NCBI RefSeq assembly: GCF_031755915.1
Contig: NC_083386.1
Coordinates: 7,874,001 to 7,938,000 of the forward strand
From: Ziziphus jujuba
Lineage: Eukaryota > Streptophyta > Magnoliopsida > Rosales > Rhamnaceae
Length of the DNA: 64,000 nt
Direction: 5' to 3'
Shown here: one piece after another, positions 33,657 to 46,400 of the stretch
How the letters are laid out: each line of letters begins with the position of its first letter
How positions within the stretch are numbered: the first letter of the stretch is position 1
Notes under the pieces: generated by a model
The model's input: only the letters and a program-made list of their open reading frames with translations
Databases searched by the model: none
What the model was told of the DNA's origin: nothing
Translations under genes and position numbers: made by a program

Positions 33657-35312
33657 ATGGAGTTTCCACGAGGCTTCAGGTTCATTCCTTCTGATGGAGA
33701 CTTAATCTACTTTCTCAACGAGAAGGTGAATCTTGGAAAAACAACATGTCACTTCTTGGGAGAGTGCGATATGTACGGCAACAAAGAACCTTGGGAGATA
33801 TGGAACGACCATGGCGGTCTCAACGTCAAGAAGGGAGAGGATCTGTACTTGTTTACCAAGCTAAAGAAGGTGTCTGCTAATGGCAAGAGGATTAACCGGC
33901 GTGTGGGCTCTGGTACATGGTCGGGTGCAAACTGTGGTGAAGTGGTGGAGGGTGTTGGTGAGAAGAGACACTTCCGGTATGAGAATAACGGGGGACATGA
34001 CCACGGTGCATGGATCATGCACGAGTACACTCTTCTTCATAATAATCATCACGCTCATGGAGACAATGAGTATGTTTTGTGTAGACTCCGAAGGAAAATC
34101 AACGAGGACTGCGGCAGAGAACGAAAGAGGAGGAAATTGATGATCAGTGATAATAACAATAATATTATCCAAGAAAATCCACTATCATCATCAAGAATAT
34201 CAGTCTTCCATGAAGAAGATCATCATCATAATCAGCATCAGCCGACTCAATCATATCATCATCAAGAAACAATGAGCATTAATAATCCAATTCAAAAGGT
34301 TGATGATTTGTTTCCCAAAGATGATGAAGCTGAAAAATTGATGGAGTACTACTTGAACCTCAACGAACAAGAACAGTGGTCATCATCATCGTCATCATCG
34401 AATGGTACTGGTGGAGCAGCTGCTGATCATCTGAATAATATTAGTATTCAAGTGGAACAACAAGATGATCGACAACGCAAAGATGATAATAATAACACTA
34501 ATAATCCAATCAGCGTCGACGATTTAATTGACTGGGGAGTTGTGTTCGAGGATGATGATGAACTGAAGGAGATAAGGATCTGGGCTGATGAGTTTCTTAT
34601 TCATGAAAAGTCATCATCATCATCAACTGCTGGAGCTGAAATATTATTGGAAGATCACCAAGGAGCTGGTCAACAAGACAAGGATACTATTAAGAGTAGT
34701 ATTACTGATGATCATGTGGTAGTAGTGGAAGATGAAGGGCTTGATAAATTTGCCGAAAAGCTTGAGGATATCTTGGGATTGGAAATTGATGATGATCATG
34801 ATGATTTGATGGAAATCAGCCGTGAGGACTTCCAAGCTCATATAGATCATGATCATGATCATCAAGGGGAAGCATATCAACAGCACATTAATTATAATGA
34901 AGACAAGGCTACTAATAAGAGTACTAGTAGTATTAATGACGATCATGTGGTAGTAGTGGAAGATGATCATCAGGATCATGATGAAGCGCTTGATAAATTT
35001 GTGGAAAAGCTTGAGGATATTTTGGAATTGGAAATTGATCATGATGATCATGATTTAATGGAACTCAGCTGTGAGGATATCGATTTCCAAGCTCATATGG
35101 ATCATCATGATCATCAAGTGGAAAGAGATCAACAACAGCACACTATCGTTAATGAAGCAGAGGAAGAAGTGAAAATTGATGAAGATGGTATTAATAATAT
35201 TGATGGAATGTCTTTTGCACAAGAGCTGCAAAAAGTTCCACTTTATTTTGCAGAACTGCCCCCTGATGATCAGTTGGAGAATATTTTAGATGATGATTTC
35301 TTTAATTTCTAA
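33657..35312 (+). CDS. NAC-domain transcription factor with acidic His/Asp-rich tail
   Basis: An intronless 551-residue protein. The NAC domain spans about residues 4-147. Subdomain A is PRGFRFIPSDGDLIYFL, B is YGNKEPWEIW, C is LYLFTKLKK...RVGSGTWSG, D is RHFRYENN...GAWIMHEYTL and E is EYVLCRLRRKI. A basic stretch RERKRRK (about 153-159) is a likely nuclear signal. The rest is low-complexity, acidic and rich in Asp, His, Ser and Asn. Two tandem blocks there begin DDHVVVVED at about residues 351 and 428. Each continues through LDKFxEKLEDILxLEID, DLMExSxED and FQAHxDH. Acidic tails of NAC proteins usually activate transcription. The first Met sits directly before the conserved FPRGFRF. Many NAC genes have introns inside the domain; this one does not. 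Target and trigger cannot be told. Confidence 0.9.
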   Translation: MEFPRGFRFIPSDGDLIYFLNEKVNLGKTTCHFLGECDMYGNKEPWEIWNDHGGLNVKKGEDLYLFTKLKKVSANGKRINRRVGSGTWSGANCGEVVEGVGEKRHFRYENNGGHDHGAWIMHEYTLLHNNHHAHGDNEYVLCRLRRKINEDCGRERKRRKLMISDNNNNIIQENPLSSSRISVFHEEDHHHNQHQPTQSYHHQETMSINNPIQKVDDLFPKDDEAEKLMEYYLNLNEQEQWSSSSSSSNGTGGAAADHLNNISIQVEQQDDRQRKDDNNNTNNPISVDDLIDWGVVFEDDDELKEIRIWADEFLIHEKSSSSSTAGAEILLEDHQGAGQQDKDTIKSSITDDHVVVVEDEGLDKFAEKLEDILGLEIDDDHDDLMEISREDFQAHIDHDHDHQGEAYQQHINYNEDKATNKSTSSINDDHVVVVEDDHQDHDEALDKFVEKLEDILELEIDHDDHDLMELSCEDIDFQAHMDHHDHQVERDQQQHTIVNEAEEEVKIDEDGINNIDGMSFAQELQKVPLYFAELPPDDQLENILDDDFFNF

Positions 35313-35544
35313 TTGAGAACGTACCCAAAACAATATATCTGGGGAAAGTACTCTATAATTTGTACTGTAATTTTTGTTGATATAGTGGAATCCTCCTCAT
35401 TTTCGTTCCCGTGGATGTAGGCATGTTTACATGCCGAACCACGTAAATCTCTGTTATTATTTTCTTCCTTTACTGTTTTGTTGTGGAATACGATACAACT
35501 AATTAAAATGAAGATGCCATATAAAAAATTAAAAAATTAAAATG
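35313..35544. other. NAC 3' flank
   Basis: Downstream of the stop, the string CCGTGGATGTAGGCATG (35410-35426) followed by CCGAACCACGTAAA is also conserved in copy A at 8110-8146. This marks shared 3' UTR or terminator sequence. Confidence 0.5.
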
Positions 35545-35565
35545 ATAAATTATATAAAAAGTTGA

Positions 35566-35600
<35 letters not shown>

Positions 35601-35790
35601 TAGCGTATAGAAAGAAGTATAACTATAATATATGTTTTAATTAAATGATCAAATCTCTTCTTTTTTTTTTTTCTTTTTTAATAACGAAATTTGATGATGA
35701 AGCAGTGGATGTTGACATATGTGCCGAATCATGTAAATTTGTTGTTATTATTATTTTTTTTGTATATAAATGGATGCCATCTTAATAATA
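35545..35790 (+). pseudogene. Second NAC 3' remnant in tandem
   Basis: 35600-35650 (TAGCGTATAGAAAGAAGTATAACT...ATGTTTTAATTAAATGATCAAATC) matches 7770-7818 of copy A. GATGATGAAGCAGTGGATGTTGACATATGTGCCGAATCATGTAAA (35690-35735) then resembles the start and very end of the NAC 3' remnant with its middle deleted. So the ancestral block probably held two NAC genes in tandem. A 28-base A run (35571-35598) lies just before. Confidence 0.5.
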
Positions 35791-36257
35791 ATAATAATAA
35801 TTTAGCTTCTATATGTCATTCTGTTGAACAAACCTGATAAATTAAAAAATGTAATTTTAGTCAATAAACTTGCTTACTAAATTTACGATATCTAATTAAT
35901 CATTAATGAAAACAAACATATGGAAAACACAAAAAGAAAAAATTCCACACACGTTGTTTTTTTTTTTTTTTTTTTTTTTGTTGGGGGGGGGGGTGGAACA
36001 AAAAAATTCCACATACTTATAGACAATAAAATTTGCTACATGATATACATTGTTAGAATTTTATATCTAGAAATCTATTTGCACTATTCCTAACATAAAA
36101 TTGCATCCATGAAAAAGAAAATAAAAAATAAAAAGAATCATTCTAGTATTTATAGAGAATCACAAACAACAAACAAAATACAATTAATATTTGAACATCA
36201 TGATGAAAATATATATAATATAAATAAAAAACTTTGGGTAACATCTCTCTATTTGGT

Positions 36258-36632
36258 CTAGAAGCCCAGGTCGCCAAGGGTTGAACCTCAGCTAAAGGAG
36301 TAGCCAAAGAAGAAGTTGGCAGAGGAGAATTCCGGCACACCGGACACGTAAGTCGGATTCAAACGCAGCCACAGATCAACACACTTGAGATGGAAACAGT
36401 GACAACCTCAGCAAACAGATTGAACAGCAGCAGGAATTAGCCGATGAGGATTCCTATTTGGTCTATTCAGCAAATCAAGGAATTAGTTCCTTGACTTGGT
36501 TCAGAAGGTAATAGCTTCTTTTTCTTGCACAAGTAGTTAAGGAGAATCACGGCGGCTAAGGTTACAAGAAGCACACCGATAGGGACCCCTATCCCATATG
36601 CATATATATCCACCAAAACTCTTGTGAGACAT
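36258..36632 (-). pseudogene. RING-H2 (ATL) pseudogene, duplication copy B
   Basis: Counterpart of 8646-9128. The start MSHKSFGGY (ATG at 36632-36630) is followed by a 4-base TATA insertion that shifts the frame. In the shifted frame the membrane helix YGIGVPIGVLLVTLAAVILLNY and the CKKKK anchor are readable up to SQGTNS. Then about 130 bases of linker and the first half of the RING are gone. The remaining end reads CVDLWLRLNP-like DNA and PVCRNSPLPT with small deletions (36300-36420). Most zinc ligands are lost, so no E3 activity is expected. Confidence 0.9.
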
Positions 36633-36639
36633 TGTTGGA

Positions 36640-38368
36640 GTTGCATGAAAAATGAAAGTGAAGTGAAAGAGAAGGTGGTGAGGATGACAAAATTTTCCAT
36701 ATTATGCTTGTTTAGAACATTTTCCTCACGAAGAATAGTCGAAGGTTTTTGTTTTTGACATTTCCTAATAAATTATTAACGTTTATTTTACCACCAAAAA
36801 AATAAATAAATATTCACGTTTATTTATTTGGTTTTGCAACTTCTACCCCTTTTGTTTTCCTTTACAGGTAACATTGTTTGTGAAATTAGAGGTGCTTCAT
36901 TGTATTTATTTTATGAATTATGGTGCATCGATTATTAGCTACCGTACCATGGCTATGCCAAATGTGAGAAATTTTTAGGTACGAAATCTGTACCCTGGAC
37001 TATATATTTGATGTGACAATAAAAGTCTATTAAATTTTGATGAAAATTATTTATTTGTTTGTTTAATGCAAATTTTTTCCTTTCCAAGATATATGGGATA
37101 ATTATCCAAAACAATGGTCAATGTTCATTTTATAATTAACTTAAAATTTTAATTTGCAATTGGGTTCAGACTGCTAGTACTATAAAATGATTAATAGATA
37201 TCCACACCTAATTAAAAGAAGAAAAAAAAAAAAGATGAAAAAAATTGCTTATTTTTTTAGTGCCATGAGTAGAGCTCCACGAATGTATAACTAGCCACCG
37301 TTGACTAATTCTAATCACCCAAATTTGACTACAGTCAAAGCAACTTGTCATCTATATCTTCATGCCTGTTTTTGGACATTCAATTAATTGATGGATGTGT
37401 ACAAGACTAAATAAATACCAGTGGTGCAATGTATTCCAAACAATAAGAATTAAATTATTATTTATTGACTCTTAGATTGATATTTCATCTTGCCTTCATC
37501 TATATTGTGTCGGCATATTGTATGTAGACGCTATAAAGCTTTTTCTGTATATACCTTGTGCGTATGATTATGACATACTTGGACCAGTACGGTGTATCCT
37601 CCCCTTGCATAATCCAAGGGGACGCCAAGAGAGATTTGAATCCCTTGCAAGTTACAAAAGTTGCTGGCCATTTTGGGTGAAATTAGCATTAATTTGTGCT
37701 TGTAAGATAGAGGTCTAAATTATTACCAAAGGAGAGGTGTCAGTTTGGTTAGACAGAGTGAAGGCCTAAATTATTACCAAAGGAGAGGTGTCAGTTTAGT
37801 TAGAGAGAGTGAAAATTTGGTACTGAGTTTTTCTTCCGTGCTTTGGTGCAAAATCATAGAAGATTAGGGGCACGGGTGCAAAAATTGCCTAAAGACAACG
37901 ACATGATAAATCATACATGATTATTTTCTACAGGCCAAGACCCGTAATATTACCCAAAAGACGACAACATGCATAGAACCCCAAAAAACAAATAGAAGCA
38001 GCAAAGAAGTATTCTTTTTCTTCCCGTCTCCATGCAACATAAAAGAACAAGAAGAATCCAAAAACCTACGAACAATTATGGTGTCGGCAAAGAGACAAAA
38101 ACATTAGCAATTAATGACTAATAACCAGGTAGAATTGTAGAACAAAGCATAATACTTCATAAATCTTGAAGTTCAATCCTAGCAACATATTGTGAGTCTC
38201 AAACCAAGTAGAATTGTAGAACAAAGCCATTAAACTAACGCTCTAAAAGCCCTGTAACAACAGAGGGCAACAATGCGAAATTACTTTTTCTTTCTCTTTT
38301 TTTTTTTTTTTTTTTTGGGGTTTATTTTCTAAAACAATATGTTAAATTAAGGCCACCACACCATTTTA
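36640..38368. other. Gene-free spacer shared with copy A
   Basis: Matches 9129-10999 and 23853-23960. A 46-base unit (GGTCTAAATTATTACCAAAGGAGAGGTGTCAGTTT...) is tandemly duplicated at 37710-37805. Poly-T runs lie at 35957-35978 and 38299-38316. No gene seen. Confidence 0.6.
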
Positions 38369-41300
38369 TCATTGCTGAGCACATTGCACCCTCTGGGCGC
38401 CACCATGCATATCATCATCTTCCTCGTAAGCCTCCTGGGCCTGTTGAGCTTGCTTACGGCGCATCTCCTCCTCAATGTTAACATCATGGAGTGTTGTTTC
38501 TTCACACTCATCTATCTCCATGTCGGTAAGCTGCACTGAGGTCCTGGGTGGCAGCACAGCCTCCAAAGACTTGCATTGATCGGGGTTAAGGGAGTCAGGA
38601 AATTCCACTGAAAAGTGGATATACAATTTACCTTTCATGAAGGGTCTCTGGTACATTGGCATCCCCTCATCATTTATGGCCTTGAATTGATCTGTTTTCC
38701 GGCAGAGAAAAATATCAGTACAATAGTTAACATTGGTATTGCAACCATTATTACCAAAAGCTGGAACCATACAAACAAAAATTGAGAGAAGATCAACCTA
38801 ATAAACAAATTCATTCGAATCCAGATGATTTCCAATACTTGTATACTTAACCCCTGAATTAGATCAGAGAATGAAAACACTGATTATAAGTTACCAACCT
38901 GATTATAATATTTTCATTATTGAGAATGAATATGCATAACCCTTGATGTAGTTCGCAGAATGAAAATACTGATTATGATATCCAACATAATAGAATTGAG
39001 AATGAAAATGCATAACTCTGATGTAGATCAGAGAATGAAAATACTGATTATGACATCCAACATAATAGAATCGAGAATGAAAATACTTAACCCCTGATGT
39101 AGATCAGAGAGTGAAAATACTGATTATAATATGCCAACCTGATAGAATTGAAATATGACCACCACGTAAAACAAAACAAAACAAAACACACCTTTAAATT
39201 TTCAACCTCAACAAAAAAAGACGAAAATGAATTGTAACAAATAGCTAGACTTCACCCTACGCTTTTGAGAAGCAACTCCCAGCTTGAGGAATGACAAGGG
39301 ACTAGACGTAGAAAAATAAGCCTAGACATTTAAAAGTGACATGGAAAATTAGAATTTGGAATAGAAAACCATCAATGGTTGGTAAGTGGTCTCCACAATG
39401 TAATCAGTAAGAAAGCAAGATTATACACAATATTGAATGACATTTGAGATGAGATGGCATTCAACCGATGGACACTAAAAGCCATCATGCAGTACATATG
39501 TACTTAAGGATCTTTGCAAACCATATACAACCTATATTACCTTTGACCCTCAATAACCAATCAACCAATCAACCTAAATTATTGATTCTCTAGAGCATTC
39601 TCTCTCTAAATTACGGAGTTCACAAACTAAAACAAATGGAACAGCTATAAAAGCAAATGGTCCTAATATAGGTGTTCATAAACTAGTACAGCAATCTGTA
39701 ACTTACAAGGCTTAACCACTTCTCCAGGTTGGGATTTTATAAGGAGCTGCCTTCCATCTAAATGTGTCAGTATAAATTGGAAGCCACAGAGAGCCTCTGT
39801 AAGTGATAAGGTGTGCTCGAAAAACAGGTCATCACCCTTTCGCTTGAACTTAGGATGCTCCCTCTGTTGTAGGACAAAAACAATGTCCCCTGTTACAGTG
39901 TCCGGCTGCATGAAAAAGAACACACAAAAGGGTCAATAACCACATAGAGAAGAATAATACAAAAACATAGGATATACACATCCATGACACATGCAAGTGT
40001 CTATTGTGAACCTTGAACAAGGTGGAACTCACAGGATAGACACTTGCATTAGTCATGAGCATCCAGAGCAGTGCTCAAAAGAATAAAAATTTGGACACTC
40101 CCAAACATGGAAAATAAACATCACTCAGATTCCAAGGATGAAAAAATAAGTTAAAAAAACACATTTTTCACTCTGCATTACCGCTTCATCAGCTTCTCCA
40201 GGGAATGTGATCCTTTGTCCATTTTGCATACCCTTCTCGACAATAACCTCCAACACTTTCTTCTCCTGAACAACCTTCTCACCCTTGCATTGTGGACACC
40301 TGTCCTTGTCATTGATGGTCTCACCGGTACCCTTGCATTCATTGCAAGCATGCTGCATTTGTTGGATCATAGATGGTCCAAGATGTCTGATGGAGATTTT
40401 CATTCCAGAACCCTGACAGCCAGGACATTTCATTGAAGCACCAGACTTTGAGCCTTTGCTGCATCGTATTAAAAGATGCCATGTAAGCAGCATGATAAAT
40501 TAAAAGAAGACATTAAGCACAGAAAATACAAATAATCAGGTGCTAACCCCTTGCATTTGGAGCAGATTACGTTGCGAGAGAGAGAAAGCTTCTTGGATGT
40601 CCCATTATATAGATCCTCCAATGAAACCTTGAGAGGATGTATCACATCTTCACCCCTCCTCTGCCTTCGGCCTCTGCTGCTTCCACCACCTGGTCAACAA
40701 CAAGTTTATAGTCAGAATCATGTATTACGTACCACTTCATGCCAAATAAAGGAGGATTATTTAACAGAAGAATCTCATACCACCAAATGGGTTCCCACCA
40801 AAGAAGGATTGGAATATGTCAAACGGGTCATGGCCACCACCTCCACCACCCATTCCCTCCTTGAGGGCATCCTCGCCATACTGGTCATATATCTCACGTT
40901 TCTCAGGGTCACTCAGAACCTCGTATGCTTGGGCCAACTCTTTAAACTGAATCACAAGCAAGAATTAACACAATTCATGAGCTTATCATACGCAGAAACT
41001 TAAATATTTCAGTGCCATCACACGAGCCATCAAAAACAGCTGTTTAAAAGTTGAATCACCCACAAACTCATCAGAGAGAACCAACAAAATAAAAAATAAA
41101 AAATAAAAAGGGGAAAAGGTCAGAATTTTAAAAGCTACTGGTTTGGGTAGCACAGGTGTATCGAAGAAACAACTTTCTACAAAGGCATGAATTCATGTTT
41201 AGAAGAATAGTACAGTCTACATGTGATCGGTTAAAATCATTTTCAAAGTCAGAGGACTCAATATTATCTTCGAACTTTCATGAAGATCTTCGCTTGCAAT

Positions 41301-41732
41301 CGCTACTCAGATCATAAAATCCATTAATATGCAATTCCAAATTCAACAGCGTGTTAAACAAGAATGAACATCAAAAAGAAAAAATTACTCAAAAACATAA
41401 AAAATCCACCATACAAATAGAACTAACGGATCCCCATTAAGCACATAAAAGATTTACCCAAACATACAACCAAATCGAAACCGCTAAAAAAATAAATTAA
41501 GCCAAAAAAAAAAAATCGCAGAACCCAATTCACAAATCGATCCATCAAAATAAAAAAAATAAAAAAAAATAAAAAATTATACCTTCTCTGGATCACCACC
41601 CTTGTCGGGATGGTTTTTGATAGCGGCTTTCTTATACGCCTTTTTTAGATCATCCTGCGAAGCGTTCTTCGAGACTCCCAGAATCTCATAGTACTTCGTG
41701 TTATCGCTTTTCTTTGGCGCTCTCCCAAACAT
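38369..41732 (-). CDS. DnaJ (type I Hsp40) co-chaperone, six exons
   Basis: Exons on the minus strand are 41732-41583, 40946-40781, 40689-40548, 40458-40182, 39905-39707 and 38691-38369, with consistent phases, giving 418 residues. The J-domain is encoded mainly by exon 1, with the HPD motif at 41-43. A Gly/Phe-rich linker ([19 protein letters not shown]) is followed by four zinc-finger repeats ([32 protein letters not shown]). Two C-terminal substrate-binding domains follow, and the protein ends in CAQQ, a CaaX farnesylation motif typical of plant ANJ1/J2/J3 proteins. It would stimulate Hsp70 ATPase and bind clients in the cytosol and at membranes. The Asp usual at the exon 5/6 junction (KPDQ) reads Tyr here. 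The gene is intact, unlike its copy at 23960-26301. Confidence 0.95.
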
Positions 41733-43493
41733 TCTCTTATATGTATTTTATATAATTCTGCCACCCAGAAAAAAAAAAAATTTAAAAATCAATAAATTCA
41801 ACCAAAAATAAATAAAAATAAAAATAAACAAACACCCAGAGAAAATCAGAATCGAAGAGTGATGAGCGAGAAAGCTAACCGATCTGGGTTTCTACGGATC
41901 GTTGAAATTTGATAACCTCAGGCGCTCTTTTTCGTTTTTTTGTTGCCCAGAGAAAGCAAAGCACGCTTGGACGGCGAGAGAGAAAGAGGGAGAGAATTCG
42001 ATTCAGATCCGAAGTTTTAAAGGAAATAAATGGACGGTCGAGATTCAACGTTAGGAGTGAGGTAGCTAAGGGGCACTTTTGACATTGACTTCTAACGTAC
42101 AAGTGGATGAAAGCAAAGAAGGATCTAGAATTTTTATTTTCCTTTTTATTTCTTTTATTTATTTTTTGCTTTTTAGCATTTATCAAGGTTTTTTTTTTTT
42201 TTTTTTTTTTTTTTGGTTCCTTGATGTGATGAGTCTCCACCGTTCGATTTTAGTCTTTGGTCTTCGCGCTACAATTATTTTGTAATTTAATAATTTTGAG
42301 GATTTTTGTTGCTATTGTATCATGTATGGGTTATAAATGCTATGCATTTTCGCTTTTTGTTCTTGAGCTTTCTTTTGCAACATATATTTCATATTTATTA
42401 AAATTTGTATTTGTATTTTTGATTTTTTGATAAATAAATTGGTATTTGTATTTGCTACTATTGTGAGATTCTTTCCTTTGTGACACTGTCTCATAGGCAA
42501 AACATTAATATTGACTTCTCATATAGGTAGCTTGACTCTTATAGAAGAGAAGATAAAAAAAAAAAAAAAAATGAAATTATCCTATATCTATGTATCTTTT
42601 GCAATATATTTATTTGGTAAGGATATGCAAATATATTTCTGTAAATGATACAAGCATACTTTTTAATGTTATTTACGTTTTTTTACCTGTGTAATAAATA
42701 AGAGTGGATATTCTCAGCCAACAAAAAATAAAATAAAATAGTGCATATTTTAATTACTACAAATGAATTATGTTTTTTTTTTTTTTTGGGTTCAAAAAAT
42801 TAATAAAAATAGTATCCTAAATTTTTTTGGAGCGATTTCCACACTCGATTATGGTACAACAGAAAAAATTGAGATTGAGATTGATAAAATTGACCAAAAC
42901 ATTCAACATTAATATGATTCATGAATAATCTATCGATCAGAACTTATTTTTAAACAAGATTTATAAATAAACAAGTAAAAACAATTTCCATCCATATTCT
43001 CTTCCAATATTTATCAACTTTGTTTGAAAAAATCTTCAATTTAAACACATTTTTTATGCAAGTAATTTATTCGAATGTTAAAGATCACTTTTGTCAAATT
43101 CTAACAAAATGAAAATATAAAAAAAATTGTTAATGTATTTTAGAATTTTAAGGGAAAAATGTCCCCTGCTGCTAAGATATTTTCATTAAATGAACAAGGT
43201 TAAACTGAAACATGGATAAGAGATGTCAGTTTCCACAGACTAAATACTAGTTTCCCCAACAAGAAGTCCAACTAGTAGTATTACCACCAAAAAAAAAAAA
43301 GTCCAACTAGCAGATTTACAAGTGAGGAATAAGAATGACAGAGAGAACTATAAACCTAGGTTATTTATTTTTTTGGTTTCCTTTGCCTGAATTTGCTCCT
43401 AAACATCATGGATATGAAGAAATGAGCCATAGCTTTCATGCTGCAGAATCTTAAAAAATCCAGCCATAACTCCTTTTCTTGGTTCTCTTGGTT
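41733..43493. other. DnaJ upstream region and intergenic DNA
   Basis: 41733-42050 is probably DnaJ 5' UTR and promoter (minus strand). A run of about 26 T at 42189-42214 and a 17-base A run near 42556 follow. No further gene recognised to the bZIP stop. A repeated phrase AAGAAGTCCAACTAG / AAAAGTCCAACTAGC stands at 43260-43312. Confidence 0.5.
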
Positions 43494-46400
43494 TCAGTTA
43501 ATATTGAGTTTCTCCATATCCAATGCCATCTGCATAGCATCTAATCTACTAGCCGCATTGTTGGTGGTCGATCCAAAATATGCTTGGAATTTGTTATTCG
43601 GGTAATTTGTTAAACCATTCTTCAATCTCTTAACTTCCTTCTTCAGAAACTGATATTGATCTGGAGCAAATAGGAGTTTAGAAGACATGGTAAGAAAACA
43701 AGTATCATGATATGGGTAAAAGTGCACCAATGAGGTTGGACAGAGGATTGGAGGCTCAAGTGGGCTGTGATATAAGATAATCAAAGTAAACTTTTTCTTT
43801 TGTTCCTATCATTGTTAAGGTAATAGAGAGAGACCCAATATACAAGTAACAACAGCATCATATTCAAACAATTTATGCAACACAAAAAGGCATAACTAGT
43901 GCAGAAATTTAAGTTTTATAATCATCATTGTTTCCAATTCTTAAAGTAACTTGAGATCATACAGGAATTCAAAACGTACAAGAAGTTCAAGTTTAATACT
44001 CAAGAGGCAAACTCAAAATACTCTCCAAGTCATTTTATGATTCAGTTCTCGTCTCTTTTTCCCTATTGTTACAAATAAATGTCTTCTACTCATCTTATCC
44101 CAGTATGGCAGCAATAATTGACATCATTTAAAATAATATAGATTTTTTAATCTGCACATCTAGCTTCTATATACCACCAATTCATCTTCCTCTTTCCCCA
44201 CCCAAACAAAGGTTCCACTGTTGGCTTTTTCTTATTATGTGAGCATACAATTGTTCTATTACTGTTATAGATGTCACTGATTCTTAAAGATATCATTCAG
44301 TCACTTAAATATAGTTTTCTTTTTTGGATAAAATACTGGAAACAATTATTAAAACATTTAAATTCGAACTTGTTATCTAACCAATTTTTAACTATAAAAG
44401 ATCAAAATTTATTTAAAGAGTTATATTAGGTTTAGAATATTGTGAAGAGTTAAAACCTATCAAATCTGCAGATCCCCGGGGTTGCCATATAATTGACCAA
44501 CGACTGCTGTAGTTTTACCAACATTATGACTATAAAACAAACTATTACAAGCCAATTCCATTTCTATCAAGAAGAAATTATTCTTATTTTTACCGCACCG
44601 TAGCCTCTTCTATAATGATATACACTTGATTTAAACTTTTAAATTAGAGGGGCTAAACTGATAATTGCTTAAAAAATGAGGGCCTACAAGTATACTTCCT
44701 TTAATCAAGTGACACCATATTATGCATTATGTAAATGCAAGCAGTTTAAACCTTAAAGGTTTAAGAAGAGGCAAGCAGAAAAATGAACAAAGAAGTAATC
44801 TCTTTAGCCTCAAAATAATTAAGGACTTCAAGAAACCATCTATGGTAAATGAGGAATCCCAGAAGAATCAACAGGATCATAATTAAACTCACCATCCACG
44901 ATTAATTTTTCCTGCCGCAATCTGGCTAGCTGCTGCTTAAGTTTGCTGTTTTCCATGGACAAGGCAGCACGTTGCTGAAGTAGAGAAGCAACTCTAACAG
45001 CCAACTCTGATTCCACAGTCTGCATGATGAGACAAGTATTAGATTCCTTTAAAAAGTTTTCATTCAAACGAAATGCTAACTATTATAGACCTATAGCAGC
45101 ACAGTGTATCAGCATATTGCTGTATTGTACCAACAAGAAACCGAAGGCATAAGAATCAAAAGAAATGGAAAACTGATGCTAGTTACAAGTATGATCCTCT
45201 AAACCAGGTCCACCCATTCCTCAAATGTTGTAAACAAGGTAAGGCTAAAAGAATCTGCAATCTATGTACCATATCATCTACCTAATTTGTATTTCTATGT
45301 CCAGAATACCCATATACAAGTGATAAACTCAATATCATGGAGCATATAAAAATATATGTAAAAATGCATATCTCTCACTCATTGACAAAGTAAAGCAGAT
45401 AAACTGCTGTGACGTAACCATTAGATCCTTTGCATTATGCCGAAATAAAGATTGATTGCACCATAATAGTAATTCATTCCATCCTTACAGTTACCTGCAA
45501 ATCATTAACAGTCCTTTCCAATTCAGCAATATATTGGAGTTTACGAATCCTTGAGCGCTGCCCAGGGTGGCTGCAAAGAAACCATCAGTAAACATAGATC
45601 ATGTCAATAGTTCGCTTAGAATTAAAAAAAGAAATGCATGAGCAAATAGTAATAGTCATATTGAAACAGTTTATTTGGATAAATGCCAAATGTATTGCAT
45701 TGCCTCGTTAGGATACAAGAAAAATCATAAAGGACACATATTGTTCTTCTAGGTAAAATGCATATACGAATTAACCAATGTCTTATCACCACTGATGGAC
45801 TTTGACAGCATATTCTAGCAGTCTAGCCATAGCCACAATTTACTTTTTATAAAGGAATATTATAGTTCTCTTGCTGAAACCTAAATTATTTCAAAAACTA
45901 GATTCAGTAAAGAATTATAACAAACACTAAGGAATAGTTACTTTCAATTTTACATTATAATAAGGAGCGCAGTGCAGGTTACTTCTACAACAAATACCAG
46001 TACATAAATTCAAGCAAGAATAATGCTAACAAGGATTAAGCATAAACAAGGAATTATTCAAACTTAATATGGTAAAGAAAATCTTGGTCAGAATATTTTA
46101 CAATTACAAGCCTACTAAGCTTCCATTATTAACCATTCTGTAAACTTCTAACAGTGAAGTAAAATAAAAAAAGTTGTGATTAAATGAAAAAACAATAGCA
46201 ATTCAATTTAAAAGTTGAAAGTTAAATTAAAAGAAATTCTAACCGTTTTGCTGCCTTTGTCTCGGCATTGTGCTCCCCAACAGGAGGACATCCATCTGTC
46301 ATTGCATCAGAGCAAGTGATACCAGAAATACAAAGACTTCCATCAACAAACTGCATATGTTCTTGATAAACATATTCTGATAATGCTGAAACTATGGCAT

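Larger units (their letters stand above)
33280..41330 (+). repeat. Segmental duplication, copy B
   Basis: Collinear with copy A (7755-10999 plus 23853-26675, and probably 2700-3350): NAC end, RING-H2, spacer, DnaJ exons 2-6. It lacks the giant MULE and the MITE-like insert, so it shows their empty sites near 38215-38245 and 38050-38085. Similarity to copy A ends near 41330 in DnaJ intron 1. Confidence 0.85.

Noticed and set aside
34644..35051. 135-codon antisense frame, Ile/Met-rich
   Set aside because: Shadow of the NAC coding strand caused by GAT/CAT repeats.
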